From positions 62,001-126,000 of the forward strand of contig CALRZN010000010.1 in NCBI GenBank assembly GCA_943372645.1: a stretch of DNA of 64,000 nucleotides, given 5' to 3'. Position numbers and translations under genes: made by a program. Below the pieces are notes generated by a model. The model did no database searches, was not told the DNA's origin, and saw only the letters and a list, made by a program, of their open reading frames with translations. Shown here in pieces: positions 45,177 through 56,267 of this stretch. Positions within the stretch are counted from its first letter, which is position 1. Each line of letters opens with the position of its first letter. Source of the stretch: VBWE01 sp943372645. GTDB lineage: Bacteria > Bacteroidota > Bacteroidia > Palsa-965.

Positions 45177-45217
45177 TTTTTGCTCCTTTGTTGATGTTCG
45201 TTTATTCCGTGAATTAA

Positions 45218-49051
<3,834 letters not shown>

Positions 49052-49072
49052 AAGAACTGATCAACAACAAAT

Positions 49073-49123
49073 GGGATTAGACCTAATCCCTCTTCCGCCT
49101 ATGGCATCGGAGGGACTTAGGTC
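49073..49123 (-). promoter_or_regulatory. Mutually exclusive hairpins in the rplL-rpoB spacer
   Basis: On the transcript, GACCTAAGTCCCTC (49123-49110) can pair with GAGGGATTAGGTC (49092-49080) with one bulge. Alternatively GGGATTAG (49090-49083) pairs with CTAATCCC (49080-49073). The two structures share the same segment, so only one can form. This position is where many bacteria attenuate rpoBC relative to rplJL. No T-run follows, so termination is not obvious; processing or pausing are alternatives. Confidence 0.55.
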
Positions 49124-49156
49124 TAAACCCGCAGGGAGCAGGCAAAAGTGAAGTAA

Positions 49157-49528
49157 TTATTTTACTTCTACTTCAGCGCCTGCTTCGGTAAGCTGTTTTT
49201 TCAGGTCTTCTGCAGTAGCTTTATCAACACCTTCTTTGAGCGGCTTCGGAGCCGTGTCAACGAGGTCTTTTGCTTCTTTCAGTCCGAGACCGGTGAGGTC
49301 TTTCACCAGTTTCACAACTGCGAGTTTGTTTTGTCCGCCAGCTTTCAGGATCACATCAAATGTGGTCTTTTCAGCAGCAGCTTCTCCGCCACCTGCAGGA
49401 GCAGCAACAGCTACAGCAGCAGCAGCCGGTTCGATACCATACTCGTCTTTCAGAATTTTTGCCAGTTCGTTAACTTCTTTAACTGTAAGAGCAACGAGTG
49501 ATTCGGCGATAGCTTTAACGTCAGCCAT
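49157..49528 (-). CDS. rplL: Ribosomal protein bL12 (L7/L12)
   Basis: The protein is 123 aa. The N-terminal dimerisation domain is ADVKAIAESLVALTVKEVNE, the hinge is Ala/Gly-rich (AAAAVAVAAPAGGGEAAAEK), and the C-terminal factor-binding domain contains KLAVVKLVKDLTGLGLKEAK. It forms the ribosomal stalk with L10 and recruits translation factors such as EF-Tu, encoded upstream in the same cluster. The start context is A-rich with no Shine-Dalgarno. It lies between rplJ and rpoB, with the alternative-hairpin region following. Confidence 0.99.
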   Translation of the reverse strand: MADVKAIAESLVALTVKEVNELAKILKDEYGIEPAAAAVAVAAPAGGGEAAAEKTTFDVILKAGGQNKLAVVKLVKDLTGLGLKEAKDLVDTAPKPLKEGVDKATAEDLKKQLTEAGAEVEVK

Positions 49529-49602
49529 TTTATTTGAGTTTTAAATTTTACTTGGTTAGAATTGTTTTTGTTTGTTGTATTTTTTCAATCGGTCGCCCGG
49601 AA

Positions 49603-50136
49603 TTATTCGGGGCGTTCGGAGAGTGTTTTTACCAGGCCAGCGATTTTCTGTCCGGCGCTGTTCTGCAGCGCGCTGATAACGTTTTTCGCAGGAGACTGGA
49701 GCAGTCCGATTACTTCGCCGATCATCTCGTTTTTCGACTTGATGGCTGCGAGTGCATCTAACTGATCGTTTCCGATGTACACACTTTCCTCAACATACGC
49801 TGCTTTCAGGATCGGCTTTTCTACCTTTTCGGTTTTGCGAAACTCCTTGATAAGCTTTGCGGGCTCATTGGCAGTTTCAGCGAAGAGGATCGAAGTAGCA
49901 CCTTTAAGCGTGTCGTACAGCGGGCTGAATTCGGTATCATTGGTACGCTCGAGGGCCTTGCGGAGGAGGGTGTTTTTCACCACTACCATCTGGATATTCT
50001 TCTGGAAACACAGGCGGCGCAGTTTGCTTGTTTTAGCAGACGGCATTGCCGAGGTGTCAGCCAGGTAGAAATGCTTGTTGTTCGCAAGACGCTCAGCGAG
50101 ATCGCTGATAATTTGTGATTTGTCTTCTTTTTTCAT
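49603..50136 (-). CDS. rplJ: Ribosomal protein uL10
   Basis: The protein is 177 aa. It starts MKKEDKSQIISDLAERLANN and contains KNTLLRKALERT and IKSKNEMIGEVIGLLQSPA. The C-terminal helix ALQNSAGQKIAGLVKTLSER is the binding site for L12 dimers. It anchors the stalk to 23S rRNA. It lies between rplA and rplL in the usual order. In other bacteria L10 binds its own leader mRNA for feedback; the rplA-rplJ gap here is only about 28 bases, so a leader of that kind would have to lie elsewhere. Confidence 0.98.
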   Translation of the reverse strand: MKKEDKSQIISDLAERLANNKHFYLADTSAMPSAKTSKLRRLCFQKNIQMVVVKNTLLRKALERTNDTEFSPLYDTLKGATSILFAETANEPAKLIKEFRKTEKVEKPILKAAYVEESVYIGNDQLDALAAIKSKNEMIGEVIGLLQSPAKNVISALQNSAGQKIAGLVKTLSERPE

Positions 50137-50164
50137 GGATTCTCACTTTGAAGTTCCGCAGAAC

Positions 50165-50857
50165 TTAGGCAAGCGATTTGGTTTCGATCAAAACACTCGG
50201 GCTCATCGTGCTCGACATGTAAACGCTCAGCAGGTAAGTGCCTTTAGCCGATGACGGCTTGAGTTTTACAATGCTCTGCATGATCTCGTTCGCGTTTTCA
50301 AAAAGTTTGTCCGCATCAAATGATGCTTTTCCGACAGATGCGTGGATGATACCGGCTTTATCAACTTTGAAGTCGATTTTACCGCCTTTGGCAGCTGCAA
50401 CGGCTTTGCCCACTTCCATGGTTACCGTTCCCGTTTTCGGGTTCGGCATCAGGCCGCGGGGACCGAGCACTTTACCTAAGGCACCTACTTTACCCATCAT
50501 GCTGGGCGTGGTGATAATTACGTCAACATCTGTCCAGCCTTCTTTGATTTTAGCGATGTAATCGTCGCCGCCAACGAAATCAGCACCTGCAGCTTTTGCT
50601 TCGGCTTCTTTGTCGGGTGTGCAGATTACGAGGATACGGATGGTTTTACCGGTTCCGTGCGGAAGGGTAACAGTACCACGTACCATCTGGTTTGCTTTGC
50701 GCGGATCAACGCCGAGGCGGATGCTCAGATCAACTGACGCGTCGAATTTGGTAGTGGTGATGTCTTTCACAACACTGGCTGCTTCCCGGAGGGTGTAAGC
50801 CTTTGTTGCGTCGTACTTCGCCATAGCCGCTTTGCGCTTTTTTGCTAGTTTAGCCAT
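50165..50857 (-). CDS. rplA: Ribosomal protein uL1
   Basis: The protein is 230 aa from the ATG at 50857 (MAKLAKKRKAAMAKYDATKA); an ATG three codons upstream is less likely from family comparison. Motifs: GTVTLPHGTGKTIRILVICT, LGPRGLMPNPKTGTV, SVYMSSTMSPSVLIET. L1 binds the 23S rRNA stalk at the E site and in many bacteria represses the rplKA message. It is between rplK and rplJ. Confidence 0.98.
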   Translation of the reverse strand: MAKLAKKRKAAMAKYDATKAYTLREAASVVKDITTTKFDASVDLSIRLGVDPRKANQMVRGTVTLPHGTGKTIRILVICTPDKEAEAKAAGADFVGGDDYIAKIKEGWTDVDVIITTPSMMGKVGALGKVLGPRGLMPNPKTGTVTMEVGKAVAAAKGGKIDFKVDKAGIIHASVGKASFDADKLFENANEIMQSIVKLKPSSAKGTYLLSVYMSSTMSPSVLIETKSLA

Positions 50858-50915
50858 TTTGATCATTTATGGATGTTCGAACGTCGCGCATATAGCGGAC
50901 TCCATCCGGTTTAAC

Positions 50916-51359
50916 TTAATTTTTAAGCGGGCTTTCGCCGGTAACGTTTACACCCATACTGCGGGCAGTACCGGCAACCATGCTCATTGCAGACTCCATG
51001 GTAAAGCAGTTGAGGTCGGGCATTTTCGCTTCAGCGATCTGGCGAACCTGATCCCAGCTGATCGAACCCACTTTTTTGCGGTTCGATTCACCGGATCCGT
51101 CCTGGATCTTGGCGAACTCCTTGATCTGCACAGCTACCGGCGGTTGTTTCGTGATAAATTCAAATGATTTATCGGTATAAACCGTGATGATAACCGGCAG
51201 TACCTTGCCTGCTTTATCCTGTGTTCTGGCATTGAACTGCTTGCAAAACTCCATGATGTTCACCCCTTTCGCACCCAGTGCCGGGCCGATAGGAGGTGAA
51301 GGGTTGGCTGCGCCACCCTTGATCTGAAGCTTGATCATTGCACTGATTTCTTTTGCCAT
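50916..51359 (-). CDS. rplK: Ribosomal protein uL11
   Basis: The protein is 147 aa. It starts MAKEISAMIKLQIKGGAANP, with the proline-rich PSPPIGPALGAKGVNIMEFC hinge that contacts thiostrepton-type antibiotics and 23S rRNA. The C-terminal rRNA-binding domain has GSISWDQVRQIAEAKMPDLN and GTARSMGV. It belongs to the GTPase-associated centre with L10/L12. It follows nusG in the operon. Confidence 0.99.
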   Translation of the reverse strand: MAKEISAMIKLQIKGGAANPSPPIGPALGAKGVNIMEFCKQFNARTQDKAGKVLPVIITVYTDKSFEFITKQPPVAVQIKEFAKIQDGSGESNRKKVGSISWDQVRQIAEAKMPDLNCFTMESAMSMVAGTARSMGVNVTGESPLKN

Positions 51360-51426
51360 TTTACAGTTTTACTTTTTACTGAATTTGTTTCTGTTATGAT
51401 GGAAGCGCGTAACAGCGAATTAAAAA

Positions 51427-51990
51427 TTACTCTTTCTCAACCTGCATGTAGTTGAGTTCGAGCGGTGTTTTGCGGCCGAAGATTTTCACCATCACTTTCA
51501 GTTTCTTCTTCTCTTCGTTGATCTCTTCGATCACGCCGCTGAATGTGTTGAACGGACCGTCAATTACTTTTACGGTTTCGCCCACCACAAACGAGTGAAC
51601 CATTGTTTCTTCATTGCCGGCCATTTCATCCACTTTGCCGAGGATGCGGTTGATTTCGGCCAGGCGCAGCGGAACAGCTTCGCCATTTTTTGAACCGAGA
51701 AAACCAATTACGCCGGTAATGTTTTTTATCACGTGGGGAATTTCACCCACAAGCACACCTTCGAGCATGATGTAGCCCGGGAAGATGTTGCGTTCTTTGG
51801 CAACTTTTTTCCCGTTACGAACCTGGATTACCTTTTCCATGGGAATGAGCACCTGTGAAACATAGTCATTCATCCCGAGGCGGGTAATTTCCGATTCGAT
51901 GTATTGCTTTACTTTCTTCTCCTTGCCGTTCACCACGCGCAATACGTACCATTTCTTAACCTGCTGATCGGTGTTGGTTGTTTCGGACAT
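51427..51990 (-). CDS. nusG: Transcription elongation/antitermination factor NusG
   Basis: The protein is 187 aa. The NGN domain starts with KKWYVLRVVNGKEKKVKQYI and includes FPGYIMLEGVLVGEIPHVI. The C-terminal KOW domain has GETVKVIDGPFNTFSGVIEE and ends MQVEKE. It binds RNA polymerase and links it to the ribosome or Rho. It lies between secE and rplK, the order conserved across bacteria. It has no Shine-Dalgarno. Confidence 0.98.
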   Translation of the reverse strand: MSETTNTDQQVKKWYVLRVVNGKEKKVKQYIESEITRLGMNDYVSQVLIPMEKVIQVRNGKKVAKERNIFPGYIMLEGVLVGEIPHVIKNITGVIGFLGSKNGEAVPLRLAEINRILGKVDEMAGNEETMVHSFVVGETVKVIDGPFNTFSGVIEEINEEKKKLKVMVKIFGRKTPLELNYMQVEKE

Positions 51991-52067
51991 CGTAAGGCGA
52001 TTATTACGTAATTCGTTTTTTCTTTAAGTTGGATTGATTTTTCGGGTTCTGAACCAGGCGCTGGAAA

Positions 52068-52259
52068 TCAGCCTACGCTGTATATCAGCTCCATCAGATT
52101 TCTGAATCCGAAATCCATCAACCAGACGATGACTGCAAAAATGACTGAAGCGATCATAACAATGATTGCACTTTCCTGGAGTTCGCTCCAGGTAGGCCAT
52201 GTTACTTTGTTCAGCAACTCGTTGCTGACCTCTTCGAAATACGTTTTTATTTTGCTCAT
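52068..52259 (-). CDS. secE: Preprotein translocase subunit SecE
   Basis: The protein is 63 aa. The amphipathic helix MSKIKTYFEEVSNELLNKVT with the WPTWSELQESA hinge precedes a single membrane helix (IIVMIASVIFAVIVWLMDF). This is the short, single-helix form common outside Gammaproteobacteria. It clamps SecY in the inner membrane. It lies between tRNA-Trp and nusG, its usual place. Confidence 0.96.
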   Translation of the reverse strand: MSKIKTYFEEVSNELLNKVTWPTWSELQESAIIVMIASVIFAVIVWLMDFGFRNLMELIYSVG

Positions 52260-52376
52260 GGCTTTATGTTGCTTTCGCGGTCTGCCGGTCTGGTTTTGTG
52301 ATTCACCGGTTATCCGGGTTTCACAGCACTTTTATAAAATCCATTCTTCTGCCGAAGCGTGGCCGCATTTATTTTG

Positions 52377-52447
52377 CACGGGCACCAGGATTCGAACCTA
52401 GATCAACGGTTTTGGAGACCGCTATTCTACCATTGAACTATGCCCGT
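52377..52447 (-). tRNA. tRNA-Trp (anticodon CCA)
   Basis: The minus strand folds as a cloverleaf: acceptor ACGGGCA/TGCCCGT, anticodon loop CTCCAAA (anticodon CCA), T-stem CTAGG/CCTGG with TTCGAAT loop, discriminator G. The CCA end is not encoded. It lies between tuf and secE, a conserved position. Confidence 0.96.
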
Positions 52448-52450
52448 TTT

Positions 52451-52530
52451 TGATTGCAGTTCGCACTGCAATCAGTACTTCTTATTGGCAGCTAAAGGTG
52501 TTCCCGGAATAATACCGGAAACACCTTTAG
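52451..52530 (-). promoter_or_regulatory. Two consecutive hairpins between tuf and tRNA-Trp
   Basis: The hairpin nearest tuf has perfect 11-bp arms ctaaaggtgtt/aacacctttag (52492-52502, 52520-52530) plus an inner ccgg pair. The one nearest the tRNA has perfect 10-bp arms tgattgcagt/actgcaatca (52451-52474) with a GCGA tetraloop on the transcript. Neither is followed by a T-run on the minus strand, so they are more likely processing or mRNA 3'-end protecting structures than terminators. Confidence 0.7.
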
Positions 52531-52554
52531 TCCGTTTTTCTGGCTGAGCCGAGA

Positions 52555-53742
52555 TTATTTTACGATCTCGATAACCTGACCTGCACCTACGGTACGGCCA
52601 CCTTCGCGGATCGCGAAACGCAGACCTTTGTCCATAGCTACCGGAACGATCAGTTTTACAGTGATTGTAACGTTATCGCCAGGCATAACCATTTCGCGTC
52701 CTTCCGGGAGTTCGATTTCGCCGGTTACGTCAGTTGTACGGAGGTAGAACTGCGGACGGTATTTGTTGTGGAACGGTGTATGACGGCCACCTTCTTCTTT
52801 TTTCAGAACGTAGATTTCTGCTTTGAATTCGGTGTGCGGGGTGATAGAACCCGGTTTAGCGAGTACCATACCACGACGGATAGCTTCTTTTTCAATACCG
52901 CGGAGGAGCAGACCAACGTTGTCGCCGGCTTCACCACGATCGAGGAGTTTGCGGAACATCTCAACACCGGTTACAACCGACTTGAGTTTTTCTTCCTGCA
53001 TACCGAGGATTTCAATCTCTTCGCCTACGTTGATAACACCTGTTTCGATACGACCTGTAGCAACGGTACCACGACCGGTGATCGAGAACACGTCTTCTAC
53101 CGGCATCAGGAACGGCTTGTCTTTGTCGCGGGCCGGAGTCGGGATGTAGGTATCAACAGCTTCCATCAGTTCCATGATTTTCGGAACCCAGTTGGCGTCT
53201 TTGTTAAGACCGCCAAGAGCCGAACCACGGATGATCGGAGTGTTGTCGCCATCAAATTTATAGAACGAAAGAAGTTCGCGGATTTCCATCTCAACGAGGT
53301 CGAGCAGTTCCGGATCGTCAACCATGTCCACTTTGTTCATGAACACAACGATACGCGGTACACCTACCTGACGGGCGAGCAGGATGTGCTCACGGGTCTG
53401 CGGCATCGGACCATCTGTAGCAGCTACAACCAGGATCGCACCATCCATCTGCGCAGCACCTGTTACCATGTTTTTAACATAGTCAGCGTGACCCGGGCAG
53501 TCAACGTGCGCGTAGTGACGGTTTTTAGTTTCATATTCCACGTGCGACGTGTTGATCGTGATACCACGCTCTTTTTCTTCGGGCGCGTTGTCAATCGATG
53601 AGAAGTCGCGAACCTGGGCAAGACCCTGGTCGGCAAGCACCGAAGTGATAGCAGCAGTAAGAGTTGTCTTACCGTGGTCAACGTGGCCGATTGTTCCAAC
53701 GTTTACGTGCGGTTTGGAACGTTCGAATTTTTCCTTAGCCAT
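52555..53742 (-). CDS. tuf: Elongation factor Tu
   Basis: The protein is 395 aa, a single full-length EF-Tu that delivers aminoacyl-tRNA to the ribosome. GTP-binding motifs: GHVDHGKTTL (G1), GITINTSHVEYE (G2, switch I), DCPGHADY (G3), NKVDMVDD (G4) and SALGGLN (G5). Domains 2 and 3 follow, with GRGTVATGRIETG and the C-terminal IREGGRTVGAGQVIEIVK. It sits directly after tRNA-Thr(GGT) in the tRNA4-tuf arrangement, so the factor is co-transcribed with four tRNAs that it carries. It has no Shine-Dalgarno. Confidence 0.99.
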   Translation of the reverse strand: MAKEKFERSKPHVNVGTIGHVDHGKTTLTAAITSVLADQGLAQVRDFSSIDNAPEEKERGITINTSHVEYETKNRHYAHVDCPGHADYVKNMVTGAAQMDGAILVVAATDGPMPQTREHILLARQVGVPRIVVFMNKVDMVDDPELLDLVEMEIRELLSFYKFDGDNTPIIRGSALGGLNKDANWVPKIMELMEAVDTYIPTPARDKDKPFLMPVEDVFSITGRGTVATGRIETGVINVGEEIEILGMQEEKLKSVVTGVEMFRKLLDRGEAGDNVGLLLRGIEKEAIRRGMVLAKPGSITPHTEFKAEIYVLKKEEGGRHTPFHNKYRPQFYLRTTDVTGEIELPEGREMVMPGDNVTITVKLIVPVAMDKGLRFAIREGGRTVGAGQVIEIVK

Positions 53743-53855
53743 AGCTGTTGTTAGTGTTAAGTGTTTACTTTGTTTTTGTCTTTGTTTTCTAAACTCAAAT
53801 TCCGCCAGGGCGGAGATTTTACTTTTTTACCCGTTTTACCGGCTTCTCCTTCGAG

Positions 53856-53927
<72 letters not shown>

Positions 53928-54027
53928 CGGTGCAGTCGTCAGGTGCTTGCCGCTGTCTTTTCGACCGCTGCATTTTTCAGAGGCTTTTCAGTATTTTATT
54001 ACCGAACTGCTTTATTTAAGAACGTTA

Positions 54028-54189
54028 GACCGGGCTTCACGCTTCACAGCGGTCACGCTTTCGCGTGATTCTCGCCCGGTCGGGCTCTTACTTCTTTTCA
54101 GAGCGGAAGACCGGGCTTCCCGCTATTCAGCGGGATAAACTTCTCGCCCGGTCGGGCTCTTACTTCTTTTCAGAGCGGAAGACCGGGCT
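54028..54189 (-). repeat. Tandem duplications of the tRNA-Gly 3' end and trailer
   Basis: The 49 bases at 54141-54189 (tRNA-Gly 3' end plus trailer) recur identically at 54069-54117, 72 bases away. A third start of the same motif (gaccgggctt) lies at 54028. The degenerate inserts between arms GACCGGGC and GCCCGGTC each fold into a hairpin (TCACGC-GAAA-GCGTGA; CCCGCT-GAAT-AGCGGG on the transcript). The copies lack an anticodon arm and are not functional tRNAs. Confidence 0.85.
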
Positions 54190-54246
54190 CGAACCGGCCA
54201 CCCTCAGCTTGGAAGGCTGATGCTCTACCAAATGAGCTACTTCCGC
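54174..54246 (-). tRNA. tRNA-Gly (anticodon TCC)
   Basis: Acceptor GCGGAAG/CTTCCGC, D-arm GCTC/GAGC, anticodon stem TCAGC/GCTGA with loop CTTCCAA (anticodon TCC), T-arm GCCGG-TTCGAGC-CCGGT, discriminator T. The CCA is not encoded. Its 3' end is duplicated downstream (54069-54117). Confidence 0.96.
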
Positions 54247-54323
54247 TTTCACCTTCGAATTGCTCCACATATATAAAGGATACGGGGATGATTCGATGGC
54301 CGGTACTTTTTTGCGCACCGTGT

Positions 54324-54405
54324 GGGGAGAACAGGATTCGAACCTGTGAAGACGTAAGTCAACAGATTTACAGTCTGTCCTCGTTGGCCGCTTGAGTATC
54401 TCCCC
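54324..54405 (-). tRNA. tRNA-Tyr (anticodon GTA)
   Basis: A class II tRNA of 82 nt with acceptor GGGGAGA/TCTCCCC, anticodon stem ACAGA/TCTGT with loop CTGTAAA (anticodon GTA), a long variable arm and a T-arm with TTCGAAT. Discriminator A; the CCA is not encoded. It lies between tRNA-Thr(TGT) and tRNA-Gly. Confidence 0.96.
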
Positions 54406-54429
54406 TTCTGAAAAGCCTCTGAAAAAGGG

Positions 54430-54503
54430 AGCCGATGGAGGGATTCGAACCCCCGACCAGCTGATTACAAATCAGCTGCTCTGGCCAACTGAGCTACATC
54501 GGC
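54430..54503 (-). tRNA. tRNA-Thr (anticodon TGT)
   Basis: Acceptor GCCGATG/CATCGGC, anticodon stem GCTGA/TCAGC with loop TTTGTAA (anticodon TGT), T-arm with TTCGAAT, discriminator T. The CCA is not encoded. It is the first gene of the tRNA-tuf operon, about 70 bases after the promoter. Confidence 0.96.
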
Positions 54504-54577
54504 TTACCTTTTCAAACCACTGTTTGAAAGAACGCGGGAGTGGTTAAAACTGTTATAACCTCCCCCAAAAAGGACTG

Positions 54578-54608
54578 CAAATGTATAAAAAAAACATGTT
54601 CGTAACAA
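54578..54608 (-). promoter_or_regulatory. Promoter of the tRNA-tuf operon
   Basis: On the minus strand TTG at 54608-54606, a 20-base spacer and TACATTTG at 54585-54578 give the full Bacteroidetes consensus TTG-N20-TAnnTTTG. An A/T-rich tract lies within the spacer and upstream. Transcription should start near 54572, about 70 bases before tRNA-Thr(TGT). Confidence 0.82.
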
Positions 54609-54665
54609 TTTGTCGCATTTTTTTTACTTTTTTCCTCTAAAAAAGCGGAGCGGGCGAAACAGAAG

Positions 54666-54717
54666 AAGGCCGGTTACAGGCTTAACGTTGCTGAACAACG
54701 CCCCCGTAACCGGCCTT
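54666..54717 (-). terminator. Terminator after hpf
   Basis: The perfect 12-bp arms aaggccggttac and gtaaccggcctt enclose a smaller hairpin (cgttg...caacg). On the minus strand it runs into TTCTTCTGTTT, a weak T-tract. It separates the rpsU-xerC-hpf unit from the tRNA-tuf promoter. Confidence 0.72.
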
Positions 54718-54737
54718 ACTATTTGATTTAAAGGACT

Positions 54738-55037
54738 TTACAAGCCTTTTACCTTTTCTTTGTATTTTTTAACCTGGCGGCCGAGGGCTTCGACCCCCGT
54801 ATCGATGGCTTCTTCAAAAGTACGGCAGTGACGTTTTACATACAGTTCACTTCCCGGAACATTGAGCCGGATTTCGGCTACTTTGTTGCCTACGTCGTCC
54901 GATTTTTCCAGGCGAAGAAAAACTTCACCATTAATTATTCCGTCATAAAAATGATCCAGTTTACTTACTTTTTCCTGGATAAAGCTGATGAGTTTCTGAT
55001 CCGCATCAAAATGGATCGACTGAATCTGGAGATTCAT
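54738..55037 (-). CDS. hpf: Ribosome hibernation-promoting factor, short HPF/YfiA type
   Basis: The protein is 99 aa (MNLQIQSIHFDADQKLISFI...GRQVKKYKEKVKGL), the short form without the long-HPF dimerisation domain. It binds the decoding centre of the 30S subunit and inactivates idle ribosomes. The ATG at 55037 is preceded by aaaggaggaaat, a full AGGAGG four bases before the start, exceptional in this phylum. It follows xerC closely and is the last gene of the rpsU-xerC-hpf cluster; a terminator follows. Confidence 0.93.
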   Translation of the reverse strand: MNLQIQSIHFDADQKLISFIQEKVSKLDHFYDGIINGEVFLRLEKSDDVGNKVAEIRLNVPGSELYVKRHCRTFEEAIDTGVEALGRQVKKYKEKVKGL

Positions 55038-55068
55038 ATTTCCTCCTTTGGTTTTAGAGTGATACAAT

Positions 55069-55971
55069 TCAAGCACGCGGGTGCGACTTGTGATGAATAT
55101 TTTTTAGTTTTTCGACCGTGTTATGCGTGTACACCTGTGTTGCCGAAAGATTCGCATGCCCGAGCAGTTCTTTGATGGCGTTCAGATCGGCCCCGTTATT
55201 CAGCATGTGAGTGGCAAAAGTGTGGCGTAACACGTGTGGACTTTTTTTATCAATAGTGGTAACCTCTGCAAGGTACTTTATTACCTTATTGTAAACAAAC
55301 TTTTCTGTCAGTTTTTTCCCTGACTTCGGATGTTGCAGCAGGTAGTCCGCATTATCGTCCGGTCCTGGTGTACCGTTTTGCTTCTTCTGGTTTATATATG
55401 CTTCGATGAGTTTAAGTAATGGTGTATTTACAGGAATGATTCGTTCTTTATTCCGTTTGCCAAGTACTTTAATGGTTGATTTCCGGAAATCAACATTCGA
55501 CTGGCGCAGGTGTATAAGTTCAGATCGGCGGATGCCGGTTCCGTAAAACAGTTCGAGTATGAGCTGAACGAGCACGCCGTCTTCCTTGTCGTTAATGGCG
55601 CGGCCGTCGAGCACCGCATCCATGGGCGACTGCTCCACAAAAACGGGCAGGCGTTTCGGGGTTTTCGGGCCCTGTATTTTTAACATGGGGTTTGTTTTCA
55701 CATGGCCTTCACGCAGCAGGTGTTTGTAGAATGTTTTGAGTGTAGTGATTTTGCGGTTGACCGAACGCGGACTCATTTTTTCTTCCATGAGGCCGGCAAT
55801 CCACGAACGGATAAGCAGGTGCGTGGCCTTTTCGGGCCCTGTTTCGTATTGCTGCTGAAGAAATGCGGTGAAACGGGTTAAATCGCCCTCATAAGCCACA
55901 AGCGTGTGTTTCGAGAATCGCTTTTCGTAGCTGAGGTATTCAATAAAAGGTTTTACAAGATCGGTATCCAC
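55069..55971 (-). CDS. xerC: Tyrosine recombinase XerC
   Basis: The protein is 300 aa from a GTG at 55971. The N-terminal SAM-like DNA-binding domain (FIEYLSYEKRFSKHTLVAYE) precedes the catalytic domain with GTGIRRSEL (Arg148), HVLRHTFATHML (His-x-x-Arg), LLGHANLSATQVYTH (His and nucleophile Tyr). It resolves chromosome dimers at dif with its partner. It lies in the conserved Bacteroidetes order rpsU-xerC-hpf, so it is the housekeeping enzyme and not an island integrase. The GTG start overlaps the T-tract of the rpsU terminator. Confidence 0.95.
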   Translation of the reverse strand: MDTDLVKPFIEYLSYEKRFSKHTLVAYEGDLTRFTAFLQQQYETGPEKATHLLIRSWIAGLMEEKMSPRSVNRKITTLKTFYKHLLREGHVKTNPMLKIQGPKTPKRLPVFVEQSPMDAVLDGRAINDKEDGVLVQLILELFYGTGIRRSELIHLRQSNVDFRKSTIKVLGKRNKERIIPVNTPLLKLIEAYINQKKQNGTPGPDDNADYLLQHPKSGKKLTEKFVYNKVIKYLAEVTTIDKKSPHVLRHTFATHMLNNGADLNAIKELLGHANLSATQVYTHNTVEKLKNIHHKSHPRA

Positions 55972-55976
55972 AATAA

Positions 55977-56055
55977 AAAATAAAGAGAACTACGTACCAA
56001 GTAAACGTAAAACCTGTGGAAAGGTTCTACTACACGGTGCGTAGTTCTCTTTAAT
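55977..56055 (-). terminator. Long-range terminator/attenuator between rpsU and xerC
   Basis: Perfect 13-bp arms aaagagaactacg (55982) and cgtagttctcttt (ending 56052) enclose a smaller hairpin aacc...ggtt. On the minus strand a T-rich tail (TTTATTTTTTATTG) follows and runs into the GTG start of xerC. Partial termination here would lower xerC relative to rpsU. Confidence 0.7.
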
Positions 56056-56075
56056 ATCTGATACTGAGGAGGAAA

Positions 56076-56267
56076 TTATTCCTCAGCGCGCTGTAACTGC
56101 TCGCGGTAGATGGCCTTGAGTTTGGTTTCGCGTTTACGGATCGAAGGTTTTGTAAACTTCTGACGATCACGGAGTTCGCGGACAACGCCCATCTTTTCGA
56201 ATTTCTTCTTGAACTTTTTCAGCGATTTCTCTAACGATTCGCCTTCTTTAACTGGAACTATTACCAT
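56076..56267 (-). CDS. rpsU: Ribosomal protein bS21
   Basis: The protein is 63 aa (MVIVPVKEGESLEKSLKKFK, basic C-terminal tail). In Bacteroidetes bS21, bS18 and bS6 sequester the 3' end of 16S rRNA, which explains why most mRNAs lack Shine-Dalgarno. Here the ATG is preceded by gaggt eight bases upstream, a real Shine-Dalgarno. This fits the reported autoregulation in which ribosomes lacking bS21 translate rpsU. It has its own strong promoter and a terminator-like hairpin after it. Confidence 0.96.
   Translation of the reverse strand: MVIVPVKEGESLEKSLKKFKKKFEKMGVVRELRDRQKFTKPSIRKRETKLKAIYREQLQRAEE

Larger units (their letters stand above)
53973..54426 (-). repeat. Perfect 19-bp inverted repeat bracketing tRNA-Gly and tRNA-Tyr
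   Basis: tttttcagaggcttttcag at 53973-53991 is the exact reverse complement of 54408-54426. In the primary transcript the two would pair around the Tyr and Gly tRNAs and leave both Thr tRNAs outside. This resembles processing stalks around rRNAs, but a relic of an insertion is also possible. Confidence 0.7.

Noticed and set aside
52768..53601. 277-codon open frame antisense to tuf
   Set aside because: Produced by the codon bias of tuf; the composition is non-protein-like.
55069..55971. Tyrosine recombinase as integrase of an island at the tRNA cluster
   Set aside because: It has the sequence and synteny (rpsU-xerC-hpf) of housekeeping XerC; no island genes are present.
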